Assembly (NCBI GenBank): GCA_964035015.1 | Contig: OZ036005.1 | Coordinates: 13,344,468 to 13,408,467, forward strand | Source of the DNA: Corallium rubrum | Lineage: Eukaryota > Cnidaria > Anthozoa > Scleralcyonacea > Coralliidae | DNA length: 64,000 nucleotides | Direction: 5' to 3' | Part shown: piece by piece, positions 30,745 through 42,600 of the stretch | Position numbering within the stretch: position 1 is the first letter of the stretch | Layout of the letters: every line of letters starts with the position of its first letter | Translations under genes and position numbers: made by a program | The notes under the pieces: generated by a model | Told to the model about the DNA's origin: nothing | Databases searched by the model: none | The model's input: only the letters and a program-made list of their open reading frames with translations

Positions 30745-30918
30745 TTAGTAAGGTCTGCTTCTTAGATTATATTTAGATGGTATTCATACTCTCCTCTTTC
30801 ACCCGGGGACATCTTTGCCAAGTCGCTTTCTTTCCACTCCGAAGAGCTTTCCCAGTTATGAAAGAAATTACGTTTAAGTGTTGGTTGTTCAACTTCTGGA
30901 GGCGGTGTTATAAAATAA
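30745..30918 (-). pseudogene. Inverted 3' fragment of the Polinton ATPase gene
   Basis: The - strand reproduces the last part of the gene at 32199-33536 (TPPPEVEQPTL-like, HNWESS, DLAKMSP, EREEYE-like text). It lacks 106 bases present in the full gene (33402-33507), joined at a shared CTA, which shifts the frame into an early stop. Upstream of the fragment the 21-bp minisatellite begins. Confidence 0.8.
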
Positions 30919-30934
30919 GAGAAACAGGAGGATG

Positions 30935-32105
30935 AAAGGGCTCGGAGCCTGAATCCGGGGGGCTCGGAGCTCGAAGTCGGGGCTCGGAGCTAGGAACCAA
31001 GAGATTGGACCCCGGGACTCGGAGCCGGGAGCCGATGGCTCGGAGCCAGGAGCCAAGGGCTCGGAGCTAGGAGCCGAGGGCTCGGAGCCAGGAGCCGGGG
31101 GCTCGGAGCCAGGAGCCGGGGGCTCGGAGCCAGGAGCCGGGGGGGCTCGGAGCCAGGAGCCGGGGGGTGTTCGGAGCCAGGAGCCAAGGGCTCGGAGCCA
31201 GGAGCCGGGGCCTCGGAACCAGGAGCCAAGGGCTCGGAGCCAGGAGCCAAGGGCTCGGAGCCAGGAGCCAAGGGCTCGGAGCCAGGAGCCGGGGGGTCGG
31301 AGCCAGGAGCCGGGGGCTCGGAGCCAGGAGCCGGGGGGCTCGGAGCCAGGAGCCGGGGGCTCGGAGCCAGGAGCCGGGGGGCTCGGAGCCAGGAGCCGGG
31401 GGGGCTCGGAGCCAGGAGCCGGGGGCTCGGAGCTAGGAGCCAAGAGCTCGGAGCTAGAACCCTGGGGGCTCGGAGCCAGGAGCCAAGGGCTCGGAGTCAG
31501 GAGACAAGGGCTCGGAGCCAGGAGCCAAGGGCTTGGAGCCAGGAGCCGGAGGCTCGGAGCCAGGAGCCGGAGCCTCGGAACCAGGAGCCAAGGGCTCGGA
31601 GCCAGGAGCTCGGAGCCAGGAGCCGGGGGCTCGGAGCCAGGAGCCAAGGGCTTGGAGCCAGGAGCCGGGGCCTCGGAACCAGGAGCCAAGGGCTCGGAGC
31701 CAGGAGCCGGGGGCTCGGAGCCAGGAGCCGGGGGCTCGGAGCCAGGAGCCGGGGGCTCGGAGCCAGGAGCCAAGGGCTCGGAGCCAGGAGCCGGAGGCTC
31801 GGAGCCAGGAGCCGGGGCCTCGGAACCAGGAGCCAAGGGCTCGGAGCCAGGAGCCGGGGGCTCGGAGCCAGGAGCCGGGGGCTCGGAGCCAGGAGCCGGG
31901 GGCTCGGAGCCAGGAGCCGGGGGCTCGGAGCCAGGAGCCGGGGGCTCGGAGCCAGGAGCCAAGGGCTCGGAGCCAGGAGCCAAGGGCTCGGAACCAGGAG
32001 CCAAGGGCTCGGAGCCAGGAGCCGGGGGCTCGGAGCCAGGAGCCGGGGGCTCGGAGCCAGGAGCCGGGGGCTCGGAGCTAGGAGCCAAGAGCTCGGAGCT
32101 AAAAG
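30935..32105. repeat. GC-rich 21-bp minisatellite
   Basis: About 55 units of CTCGGAGCCAGGAGCC plus GGGGG or AAGGG. Each unit contains the 11-bp palindrome GGCTCGGAGCC. The unit length is a multiple of three and lacks stops, so several frames on both strands stay open for hundreds of codons; these are not taken as genes. Secondary variants (CCTCGGAACC, GAGCTAGGAGCC) mark higher-order duplications. Confidence 0.95.
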
Positions 32106-32198
32106 CCTGGACTCGAATTCAAGGGTAGAAATATACACATATATACCTAGCATTTGTTTGGGAGAAATCATTTTGCCACTGATAGCCTCCGAAGCAAC

Positions 32199-33536
32199 AT
32201 GCCCTACGCCTGTGATATTTGCGGAAAGAACTATTCTAAACCCTTTAATTTACGGCGCCATTTGGAAGATGTCCACGGAGAAAGTCACTCGAGGAAAGCA
32301 ACACCTGTGGTCAATGGATCAACAGTTCTGCAGCATCCTTTTACGTGCATTGTTGCAGGGTGTACTCAGAGTGGTAAAACAGTATGGGTGAAAACGCTTC
32401 TGGAAAACGCCAAAACTGCGATTAATCCTCCTCCCGAACGTATCATTTGGTGTTATGGGCAATGGCAGCCCATGTATTTAGAAATGATCAAAACAATACC
32501 AGGCATCGAATTCTATGAGGGTATACCTTCCGACATTGACTCCAATAATTTTCTTGAAGTCTCTCAACGTAACCTGATCGTCCTCGATGATCTCATGGCT
32601 CAATCAGGGGGAGACAAACGTATTGCTAGTCTATTTACTAAAGGTAGTCATCACAGGAATCTCTCCGTGATCTATATTGTTCAGAATATATTTCACCAAG
32701 GCAAAGAAACAAGAAACATCAGCCTCAACGCACACTATATCGTACTATTCAAGTCTCCGAGGGATAAGCAACAAATTTCTGTCTTGGCACGGCAGGTGAA
32801 CCCAGGTCATGTCCATGAATTTATGAAGAGTTACGAGGAGGCCACAAGTCGCCCTCATGGTTATTTAATGCTTGATCTGAAACCGACCACGGACGACGAT
32901 CATCGCCTCAAGACCAATGTTCTACCTGGAGAAAATAGCTCCAGCCTGCAGCAACAGCTGGGTAGTTTCATACAAAAGCAATCCTATCAATTACCTCCGA
33001 TCGTTAATGCCATGTACAATACAGAACAAAAAATGCAAGATATTGTACAAGCGCCACAGTTAACACCTGAAGAAAAGAGCATACTTTACTCCAATCAGCT
33101 AGGACGTTTTCTGAATTTTCAAAACCAAATGCAAAATCAGTCTCAACCTCTGACTAGTCTTCAAACTCAGCCTCGGAAAAGTACACCAAATTTGACACCG
33201 GAGATAAAGCAAGAAACTGACGATCTTCCGTGGGGTTTCCCTGCTACACCTAAAACCTATTTTGTAACACCGCCTCCTACCGTTGAACAACCGACGCTTA
33301 AACATAATTTCTTTCATAATTGGGAAAGTTTGGGCGACCCGACAGAGAAAGACTTGGCAAAGATGACTCCGGATGAAAGAGAAGAGTATGAACACCATCT
33401 AATGATGACTAGATCAAAATATTTACCCATGACAAAAGAAGATGTGTCCCAATTATCACCAGAAAACAAGAAAGATTATCATGCTACTTTTAAAATAAAA
33501 ACACCTAAATATAATCTAAGAAGCAGACCTTACTAA
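32199..33536 (+). CDS. Polinton packaging-type ATPase with N-terminal C2H2 zinc finger
   Basis: 445 residues from the first ATG to TAA. Residues about 4-25 form one C2H2 finger (CDICGKNY...HLEDVH). From about 46 the protein matches the FtsK/HerA-type (A32-like) ATPases of Polintons: Walker A VAGCTQSGKTVWV, Walker B RNLIVLDDLM, then SVIYIVQNIF and a YIVLFKSPRDKQQ segment. In Polintons and related viruses this enzyme is thought to pump DNA into capsids. The C-terminal 180 residues are hydrophilic, Gln/Pro/Thr-rich and less conserved, ending YNLRSRPY. The frame is intact. The ATG at 32199 is chosen because it directly precedes the finger; upstream there is only minisatellite. The finger fused to the ATPase is unusual. 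No capsid, protease or polymerase genes are adjacent. Confidence 0.87.
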   Translation: MPYACDICGKNYSKPFNLRRHLEDVHGESHSRKATPVVNGSTVLQHPFTCIVAGCTQSGKTVWVKTLLENAKTAINPPPERIIWCYGQWQPMYLEMIKTIPGIEFYEGIPSDIDSNNFLEVSQRNLIVLDDLMAQSGGDKRIASLFTKGSHHRNLSVIYIVQNIFHQGKETRNISLNAHYIVLFKSPRDKQQISVLARQVNPGHVHEFMKSYEEATSRPHGYLMLDLKPTTDDDHRLKTNVLPGENSSSLQQQLGSFIQKQSYQLPPIVNAMYNTEQKMQDIVQAPQLTPEEKSILYSNQLGRFLNFQNQMQNQSQPLTSLQTQPRKSTPNLTPEIKQETDDLPWGFPATPKTYFVTPPPTVEQPTLKHNFFHNWESLGDPTEKDLAKMTPDEREEYEHHLMMTRSKYLPMTKEDVSQLSPENKKDYHATFKIKTPKYNLRSRPY

Positions 33537-33635
33537 AACTTTTTATATGTATATGTTTAAACCAAAGCCGAAATAAATATTTTAAACCGATTGTTGTGAA
33601 TTCTGTCTTATGCAAAATACACGCTAATGACCTTC
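33537..33635. other. 3' flank of the ATPase, matches left arm
   Basis: Corresponds on the opposite strand to about 30640-30745, and includes an AATAAA at about 33571 that could end the ATPase transcript. Confidence 0.5.
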
Positions 33636-34385
33636 TCGACCAGACTTGCCCATGCATTAATACCTCTTCATGCCCCTTATTATCCCCCCAAAACTCATGA
33701 TCACCCCTAAAATGAATTAAATATTCTACTTATATGCAAATCCTGTTATGTTTTGGTCATTAGTAACTTTAACGAGTTTTCTCTTTTGTGTCCTGCACGT
33801 GCACTGAGCATAAATACGCAAATATCAGCCGTAGCAACATTAACAAGATGCTTGACGACGTTAATAAAATAGCCGAGTCAGCCGTTTAACCCTTGACAGT
33901 TTATATTCTGGCAAGCCCCTCTGAAGAAAATGATTCAATGTCTACTAAAGCCTAATAAGCGACAATTCGGCACATATCTCCAAGTAAATGGTTAAAGATG
34001 GTCATTTAAGTTCTAACTAATATAATATTCATGTATGCTATTAATTCAAGTCGATACTCAGCCGTCCCGCAGCCAAATAATATTTCGTTTATATATCGAC
34101 ACTTAAAAACGTTCTTATGGCTTTTAGAATTGACTCCTCATTCTATCTTCTTTCGATTTCTTCACTTATAAACAAGGGTTTAGCTAGCAATGATTCTAGG
34201 GTGATTGAATATTTAGGTTCTAAACCTAATATAATATTCATTATATGCTATTAATCTAAGTCTATACGAGCTCTGCCAATTCAGACCCTTCGGGCGTCAC
34301 ACCGGGCGTCACACGGGGGCATCATACCGGGCGTCACACGGAATATTTAATGAGGCGGCATCCCTTTGATACGCCGGATGGGGGG
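33636..34385. repeat. Inner, diverged copy of the Polinton right TIR
   Basis: Ends with GAGGCGGCATCCCTTTGATA then GGATGGGGGGTC, the same terminal text as the outer right end but lacking the last ATCTACT. It joins the outer copy at CGCTAATGAC, a 10-base stretch also present at the start of the inner copy (about 33624). Confidence 0.7.
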
Positions 34386-35240
34386 TCGCTAATGACTTTC
34401 TCGCCTAGACCTGCCCATGCATTAATACCTCTTCATGCCCCTTATTATCCCCCCAAAACTCATGATCACCCCTAAAATGAATTAAATATTCTACTTATAT
34501 GCAAATCCTGTTATGTTTTGGTCATTAGTAACTTTAACGAGTTTTCTCTTTTGTCTCCTGCACGTGCGAGAATCTTGTTTATATCGTTCTTATTAACAGA
34601 AAGCCTAGTAACCCTGATGTATCTCAGTTATATATGGACAAGTCTTTGTTCTTCGCTTTTCGAATTGATTTGTGTCTTCTTACGGCTTCTCGAATTGATT
34701 CTTCATCCAAGGATTCGTATACTCTATATACTAGGGTTACCGATAATCCGACCAAAACTGTTAACATTCATCTCTTCGTAAATAACACTCAGATTACTTA
34801 ACCAAAAACCCGCTAAATTCCAGGTTTAAGATAAAAAATATAAAGTGTCTCTATCCATTTTCTGTTTCGTTCCTCTACAAACTAGGCCAAAGTAAACGAT
34901 AACTCTCAAAACACTTATTGCCACAAAACGTGTATAAGACTGTTTGATCATTTAGGTTCTAACTAATATAATATTCAAAGTCTCCATATTATTCAAATAA
35001 TATTCAGGTTTCACCAGAGCAGTTGTCTCTGCCAATTCAGACCCTTCGGGCGTCACACCGGGCGTCACACCACCGGGCGTCACACCGGGCGTCACACCGT
35101 GCATCATACCACCGGGCGTCACACAACCGGGCGTCACACCATCGGGCGTCACACCACCGGGCGTCACACAACTGGGCGTCACACGGAATATTCAATGAGG
35201 CGGCATCCCTTTGAATGCTATATGGGGGGGGTTATCTACT
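34386..35240. repeat. Right long terminal inverted repeat (outer)
   Basis: Closest match to the left TIR. At 35045-35190 it holds about nine units of CGGGCGTCACAC with two- to four-base spacers. Confidence 0.85.
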
Positions 35241-35899
35241 TAGGTCCCCACAATGCTGTTTTAAACTGGTTTTACACTTTTAGGTTCTCGCAATGTTGTT
35301 TTAGACTGGTTTTACAGTTCTAGCTCCCCACAAGTTTGTTTTAGACCGGTTTTACGCTTTTAGATCCCCACAATGCTGTTTTAAATTGGTTTTTCACTTT
35401 TAGGTCCCCACAAGTTAGTTTTAGACTGGTCAAACACTTTTAGGTCCCCACAATGCTGTTTTAAATTGGTTTTACACTTGTAGGTCCCCACAAGTTAGTT
35501 TTAGACTGGTCAAACACTTTTATGTCCCCACAATGCTGTTTTTAATTGGTTTTACACTTTTAGGTCTCCGCAAGGTAGTTTTGGACTGGTTTTACACTTT
35601 TAGGTCCCCACAATGCTGTTTTAAATTGGTTTTGCACTTTTAGGTCCCCACAATGTAGTTTTAGACTGGTTTTACACTTTTAGGTCCCCACAATGCTGTT
35701 TTAAATTGGTTTTACACTTTTAGGTCCCCACAAGCTAGTTTTAATCTGGTTTTACACCTTTAGGTCCCCACACTGCTGTTTTAAACAGGTTTTACTCTTT
35801 TAGGTTCTCAAAATGTTGTTTAAGGCCGGTTTTAAAGTTGTAGGTACCCACAAGTTAGTTTTAGACCGGTTTTACACTTTTATGTCCCCACAATGCTGT

Positions 35900-37420
35900 T
35901 TTAAATTGGTTTTCCACTTTTAGGTCCACACAAGGTAGCTTTGGACTGGTTTTGCACTTTTAGATCCCCACAATGCTGTTTTAAACTGGTTTTACACCTT
36001 TAGGTTCTCACAATGGTGGTTTAGACTGGTTTTACAGTTGTAGGTTTCCACAAGTTAGTTTTAGACCGGTTTTAAACCTTTAGGTCCCCACAATGCTGTT
36101 TTAAATTTCTTTTACACATTTAGGTCCCCACAAGTTAGTTTTGGACTGGTCAAACACTTTTATGTCCCCACAATGCTGTTTTAAATTGGTTTTACACTTT
36201 TAGGTCTCCACAAGGTAGTTTTAGACTGGTTTTACAGTTTTAGGTCCCCACAATGCTGTTTTAAACTGGTTTTACTCTTTTAGGTTCTCACAATGTTGTT
36301 TTAAGCTGGTTTTACAGTTGTAGGTACCCACAAGTTAGTTTTAGACCGGTTTTACACTTTTATGTCCCCACAATGCTGTTTTAAATTGGTTTTACACATT
36401 TAGCTCCCCACAAGGTAGTTTTAGACTGGTTTTACACTTTTAGAATCTCACAGTGTTGTTTTGGACTGGTTTTACAGTTGTAGTTCCCCACAAGTTAGTG
36501 TTAGACTGGTTTTACACTTTTGGGTCCCCACAAGTTAGTTTTAGGCTGGTTAAACACTTTTAGGTCCCCACAATGCTGTTTTAAATTGGTTTTACACTTC
36601 TAAGTCTCCACAAGGTAGTTTTACACTGGTTTTACACTTTTAGGTCCCCACAATGCTGTTTTAAATTGGTTTTCCACTTTTAGGTCCACACAAGGTAGCT
36701 TTGGACTGGTTTTGCACTTTTAGATCCCCACAATGCTGTTTTAAACTGGTTTTACACCTTTAGGTTCTCACAATGGTGGTTTAGACTGGTTTTACAGTTG
36801 TAGGTTTCCACAAGTTAGTTTTAGACCGGTTTTAAACCTTTAGGTCCCCACAATGCTGTTTTAAATTTCTTTTACACATTTAGGTCCCCACAAGTTAGTT
36901 TTGGACTGGTCAAACACTTTTATGTCCCCACAATGCTGTTTTAAATTGGTTTTACACTTTTAGGTCCCCACAAGGTAGTTTTAGACTGGTTTTACAGTTT
37001 TAGGTCCCCACAATGCTGTTTTAAACTGGTTTTACTCTTTTAGGTTCTCACAATGTTGTTTTAAGCTGGTTTTACAGTTGTAGGTACCCACAAGTTAGTT
37101 TTAGACCGGTTTTACACTTTTATGTCCCCACAATGCTGTTTTAAATTGGTTTTACACATTTAGCTCCCCACAAGGTAGTTTTAGACTGGTTTTACACTTT
37201 TAGAATCTCACAGTGTTGTTTTGGACTGGTTTTACAGTTGTAGTTCCCCACAAGTTAGTGTTAGACTGGTTTTACACTTTTGGGTCCCCACAAGTTAGTT
37301 TTAGGCTGGTTAAACACTTTTAGGTCCCCACAATGCTGTTTTAAATTGGTTTTACACTTCTAAGTCTCCACAAGGTAGTTTTACACTGGTTTTACACTTT
37401 TAGGTCCCCACAATGCTGTT
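35900..37420. repeat. 760-bp higher-order repeat, two copies
   Basis: Rare monomer variants recur exactly 760 bp (19 monomers) apart: AATGGTGGTTTAGACTGG at 36012 and 36772, and GGCTGGTTAAACAC at about 36544 and 37304. Confidence 0.88.
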
Positions 37421-39660
37421 TTAAATTGGTTTTACACTTTTAGGTCCCCACAAGGTAGTTTTAGACTGGTCAAACACTTTTAGGTCCCCACAATGCTGTT
37501 TTAAATTGGTTTTACACTTTTAGGTCCCCACAAGGTAGTTTTAGACTGGTTTTACACTTTTAGGTCCCCACAATGCTGTTTTAAAATGGTTTTACACTTT
37601 TAGGTCCCCACAAGGTAGTTTTAGACTTGTTTTACACTTTTAAGTCCCCACAATGCTGTTTTAAATTGGTTTTACACTTTTAGGTCTCCACAAGGTAGTT
37701 TTAGACTGGTTTTACACTTTCAGGTCCCCACAATGCTGTTTTAAATTGGTTTTACACTTTTAGGTCCCCACAATGCTGTTTTAAACTGGTTTTACACTTT
37801 TAGGTTCTCACAATGTTGTTTTAGGCTGGTTTTACAGTTGTAGGTCCCCACAGGTTAGTTTTAGAACGGTTTTACACTTTAAGGTCCCCACAATGCTGTT
37901 TTAAATTGGTTTTACACTTTTATGTTCTCGCAATGTTGTTTTAGACTGGTTTTACAGTTGTAGGTCCCCACAAGTTAGTTTTAGACTGGTCAAACACTTT
38001 TAGGTCCCCACAATGCTGTTTTAAATTGGTTTTACACTTCTAGGTCTCCACAAGGTAGTTTTAGACTGGTTTTACACTTTTAGGTCCCCACAATGCTGTT
38101 TTAAACTGGTTTTACACTTTTAGGTTCTCACAATGTTGTTTTAGGCTTGCTTTACAGTTGTAGGTCCCCACAAGTTAGTTTTAGAACGGTTTTACACTTT
38201 TATGTCGCCACAATGCTGTTTTAAATTTTTTTTACACATTTAGGTCCCCACAAGGTAGTTTTAGACTGGTTTTACACTTTTAGGTCCCCACAATGCTGTT
38301 TTAAATTGGTTTTAAACTTTTAGGTCTCCACAAGGTAGTTTTAGACTGGTTTTTCACTTTTAAGTCCCCACAATGCTGTTTTAAATTGGTTTTACACTTT
38401 TAGGTCCCCACAATGCTTTTTTAAACTGGTTTTACACTTTTAGGTTCTCGCAATGTTGTTCTAGGCTGGTTTTACAGTTGTAGGTCCCCACAAGTTAGTT
38501 TTAGAACGGTTTTACAATTTTATGTTCCCACAATGCTGTTTTAAATTTGTTTTACACATTTTGGTCCCCACAAGGTAGTTTTAGACTGGTTTTACACTTT
38601 TAAGTCCCCACAATGCTGTTTTAAATTGGTTTTACACTTTTAGGTCTCCACAAGGTAGTTTTAGACTGGTTTGACACTTTCAGGTCCCCACAAGGTAGTT
38701 TTAGACTGGTTTTACACCTTTAGGTCCCCACAATGCTGTTTTAAATTGTTTTTACACTTTTAGGTCCCCACAAGGTAGTTTTAGACTGGTTTTACACTTT
38801 TAGGTCCCCACAATGCTGTTTTAAATTGGTTTTACACTTTTAGGTCTCCACAAGGTAGTTTTAGACTGGTTTTACACTTTAGGTCTCCACAATGCTGTTT
38901 TAAATTGGTTTTACACTTTTAGGTTCTCACAATGTTGTTTTAGGCTGGTTTTACAGTTGTTGGTCCCCACAAGTTAGTTTTTGAACGGTTTTACACTTTA
39001 AGGTCCCCACAATGCTGTTTTAAATTGGTTTTACACTTTTATGTTCTCGCAATGTTGTTTTAGACTGGTTTTACAGTTGTAGGTCCCCACAAGTTAGTTT
39101 TAGACTGGTCAAACACTTTTAGGTCCCCACAATGCTGTTTTAAATTGGTTTTCACTTCTAGGTCTCCACAAGGTAGTTTTAGACTGGTTTTACCCTTTTA
39201 GGTCCCCACAATGCTGTTTTAAACTGGTTTTACACTTTTAGGTTCTCACAATGTTGTTTTAGGCTTGTTTTACAGTTGTAGGTCCCCACAAGTTAGTTTT
39301 AGAACGGTTTTACACTTTTAGGTCCCCACAATGCTGTTTTAAACTGATTTTACACTTTTAGGTTCTCACAATGTTGTTTTAGGCTGGTTTTACAGTTGTA
39401 GGTCCCCACAAGTTAGTTTTAGAACGGTTTTACACTTTTATGTCCCCACAATGCTGTTTTAAATTTGTTTTACACATTTAGGTCCCCACAAGGTAGTTTT
39501 AGACTGGTTTTACACTTTTAGGTCCCCACAATGCTGTTTTAAATTGCTTTTACACTTTTAGGTCCCCACAATGCTGTTTTAAATTTGTTTTACACATTTA
39601 GGTCCCCACAAGGTAGTTTTAGACTGGTTTTACACTTTTAGGTCCCCACAATGCTGTTTT

Positions 39661-42600
39661 AAATTGGTTTTGCACTTTTAGGTGTCCACAAGGTAGTTTT
39701 AGACTGGTTTTACACTTTTAGGTCCCCACAATGCTGTTTTAAATTGCTTTTACACTTTTAGGTCCCCACAATGCTGTTTTAAACTGGTTTTACACTTTTA
39801 GGTTCTCACAATGTTGTTTTAGGCTGGTTTTACAGTTGTAGGTCCCCACAAGTTACTTTTAGAACGGTTTTACACTTTTATGTCCCCACAATGCTGTTTT
39901 AAATTTGTTTTACACATTTAGGTCCCCACAAGGTAGTTTTAGACTGGTTTTACACTTTTAGGTCCCCACAATGTTGTTTTAAATTGGTTTTACACTTTTA
40001 GGCCCCAACAATGCTGTTCTGAACTGGTTTTACACTTTTAGGTTCTCACAATGTTGTTCCAGGCTGGTTTTACAGTTGTAGGTCCCCACAAGTTAGTTTT
40101 AGAACGGTTTTACACTTTTATGTCCCCACAATGCTGTTTTAAATTTGTTTTACACATTTATGTCCCCACAAGGTAGTTTTAGACTTGTTTTACACTTTTA
40201 AGTCCCCACAATGCTGTTTTAAATTGGTTTTACACTTTTAGGTCTCCACAAGGTAGTTTTAGACTGCTTTTACACTTTCAGGTCCCCACAATGCTGTTTT
40301 AAATTGGTTTTACACTTTTAGGTCCCCACAATGCTGTTTTAAACTGGTTTTACACTTCTAGGTTCTCACAATGTTGGTTTAGGCTGGTTTTACAGTTGTA
40401 GGTCCCCAAAAGTTAGTTTTAGACTGGTCAAACACTTTTAGGTCCCCACAATGCTGTTTTAAATTGGTTTTACACTTCTAGGTCTCCACAAGGTAGTTTT
40501 AGACTGGTTTTACACTTTTAGGTCCCCACAATGCTGTTTTAAACTGGTTTTACACTTTTAGGTTCTCACAATGTTGTTTTAGGCTTGTTTTACAGTTGTA
40601 GGTCCCCACAAGTTAGTTTTAGAACGGTTTTACACTTTTATGTCCCCACAATGCTGTTTTAAATTTGTTTTACACATTTAGGTCCCCACAAGGTAGTTTT
40701 AGACTGGTTTTACACTTTTAGGTCCCCACAATGCTGTTTTAAATTGGTTTTACACTTTTAGGTCTCCACAAGGTAGTTTTAGACTGATTTTACACTTTTA
40801 GGTCCCCACAATGCTGTTTTAAATTGGTTTTACACTTTTAGGCCCCCACAATGCTTTTTTAAACTGGTTTTACACTTTTAGGTTCTCACAATGATGTTCT
40901 AGGCTGGTTTTACAGTTGTAGGTCCCCACAAGTTAGTTTTAGAACGGTTTTACACTTTTATGTCCCCACAATGCTGTTTTAAATTTGTTTTACACATTTA
41001 GGTCCCCACAAGGTAGTTTTAGACTGGTTTTACACTTTTAGGTCCCCACAATGCTGTTTTAAATTGGTTTTACACTTTTAGGTCTCCACAAGGTAGTTTT
41101 AGACTGGTTTTACACTTTCAGGTCCCCACAAGGTAGTTTTAGACTGGTTTTACACTTTCAGGTCCCCACAATGCTGTTTTAAACTGGTTTTACACTTCTA
41201 GGTTCTCACAAGGTAATTTTAGACTGGTTTTACACCTTTAGGTCCCCACAATGCTGTTTTAAATTGGTTTTACACTTTTAGATCCCCACAATGCTGTTTT
41301 AAACTGGTTTTACACTTTTAGGTTTTCACAATGTTGTTTTAGGCTGGTTTTACACTTTCAGGTCCCCACAAGTTACTTTTAGAACGGTTTTACACTTTTA
41401 TGTCCCCACAATGCTGTTTTAAATTTCTTTTACACATTTAGGTCGCCACAAAGTAGTTTTAGACTGGTTTTACACTTTTAGGTCCCCACAATGCTGTTTT
41501 AAATTGGTTTTACACTTTTAGGTGTCCACAAGGTAGTTTTAGACTGGTTTTACACTCTTAGGTCCCCACAATGCTGTTTTAAATTGCTTTTACACTTTTA
41601 GGTCCCCACAATGCTGTTTTAAACTGGTTTTACACTTTTAGGTTCTCACAATGTTGTTCTAGGCTGGTTTTACAGTTGTAGGTCCCCACAAGTTAGTTTT
41701 AGAACGGTTTTACACTTTTATGTCCCCCCAATGCTGTTTTAAATTTGTTTTACACATTTAGGTCCCTACAAGGTAGTTTTAGACTTGTTTTACACTTTTA
41801 AATCCCCACAATGCTGTTTTAAATTGGTTTTACACTTTTAGGTCTCCGCAAGGTAGTTTTAGACTGGTTTTACACTTTCAGGTCCCCACAATGCTGTTTT
41901 AAATTTGTTTTACACCTTTAGGTCCCCACAATGCTGTTTTAAACTGGTTTTACACTTCTAGGTTCTCACAATGTTGGTTTAGGCTGGTTTTACAGTTGTA
42001 GGTCCCCACAAGTTAGTTTTAGACTGGTCAAACACTTTTAGGTCCCCACAATGCTGTTTTAAATTGGTTTTACACTTTTAGGTGTCCACAAGGTAGTTTT
42101 AGACTGGTTTTACACTTTTAGGTCCCCACAATGCTGTTTTAAATTGGTTTTACACTTTCAGGTCCCCACAATGCTGTTTTAAACTGGTTTTACACTTTTA
42201 TCTTCTCACAATGTTGTTTTAGGCTGGTTTTACAGTTGTAGGTCCCCACAAGTTAGTTTTAGAACGGTTTTACACTTTTATGTCCCCACAATGCTGTTTT
42301 AAATTTGTTTTACACATTTAGGTCCCCACAAGGTAGTTTTAGACTGGTTTTACACTTTTAGGTCCCCACAATGTTGTTTTAAATTGGTTTTACACTTTTA
42401 GGCCCCAACAATGCTGTTCTGAACTGGTTTTACACTTTTAGGTTCTCACAATGTTGTTCCAGGCTGGTTTTACAGTTGTAGGTCCCCACAAGTTAGTTTT
42501 AGAACGGTTTTACACTTTTATGTCCCCACAATGCTGTTTTAAATTTGTTTTACACATTTAGGTCCCCACAAGGTAGTTTTAGACTTGTTTTACACTTTTA

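Larger units (their letters stand above)
29782..35240 (+). mobile_element. Polinton/Maverick-derived element, 5.5 kb, internally deleted and palindromic
   Basis: Ends AGTAGATGACCCCCCC and GGGGGGGTTATCTACT are inverted repeats with the AG...CT termini of Polintons. Flanking TAGGTC at 29776-29781 and 35241-35246 is a perfect 6-bp duplication, the Polinton size. Terminal inverted repeats run about 860 bp (29782-30660 and 34390-35240). Only an ATPase gene remains; polymerase B, integrase, protease and capsid genes are missing. The left side carries an inverted copy of the ATPase 3' end, so both arms end in the same gene. It sits in the satellite and is younger than it. Confidence 0.87.

Noticed and set aside
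30889..32171. Open frames of 150-400 codons on both strands (Pro/Ser/Glu/Gly-rich)
   Set aside because: They are read-through of a 21-bp minisatellite whose unit is a multiple of three and lacks stops. Several frames on both strands are open at once, and no domain or splice context supports a protein.
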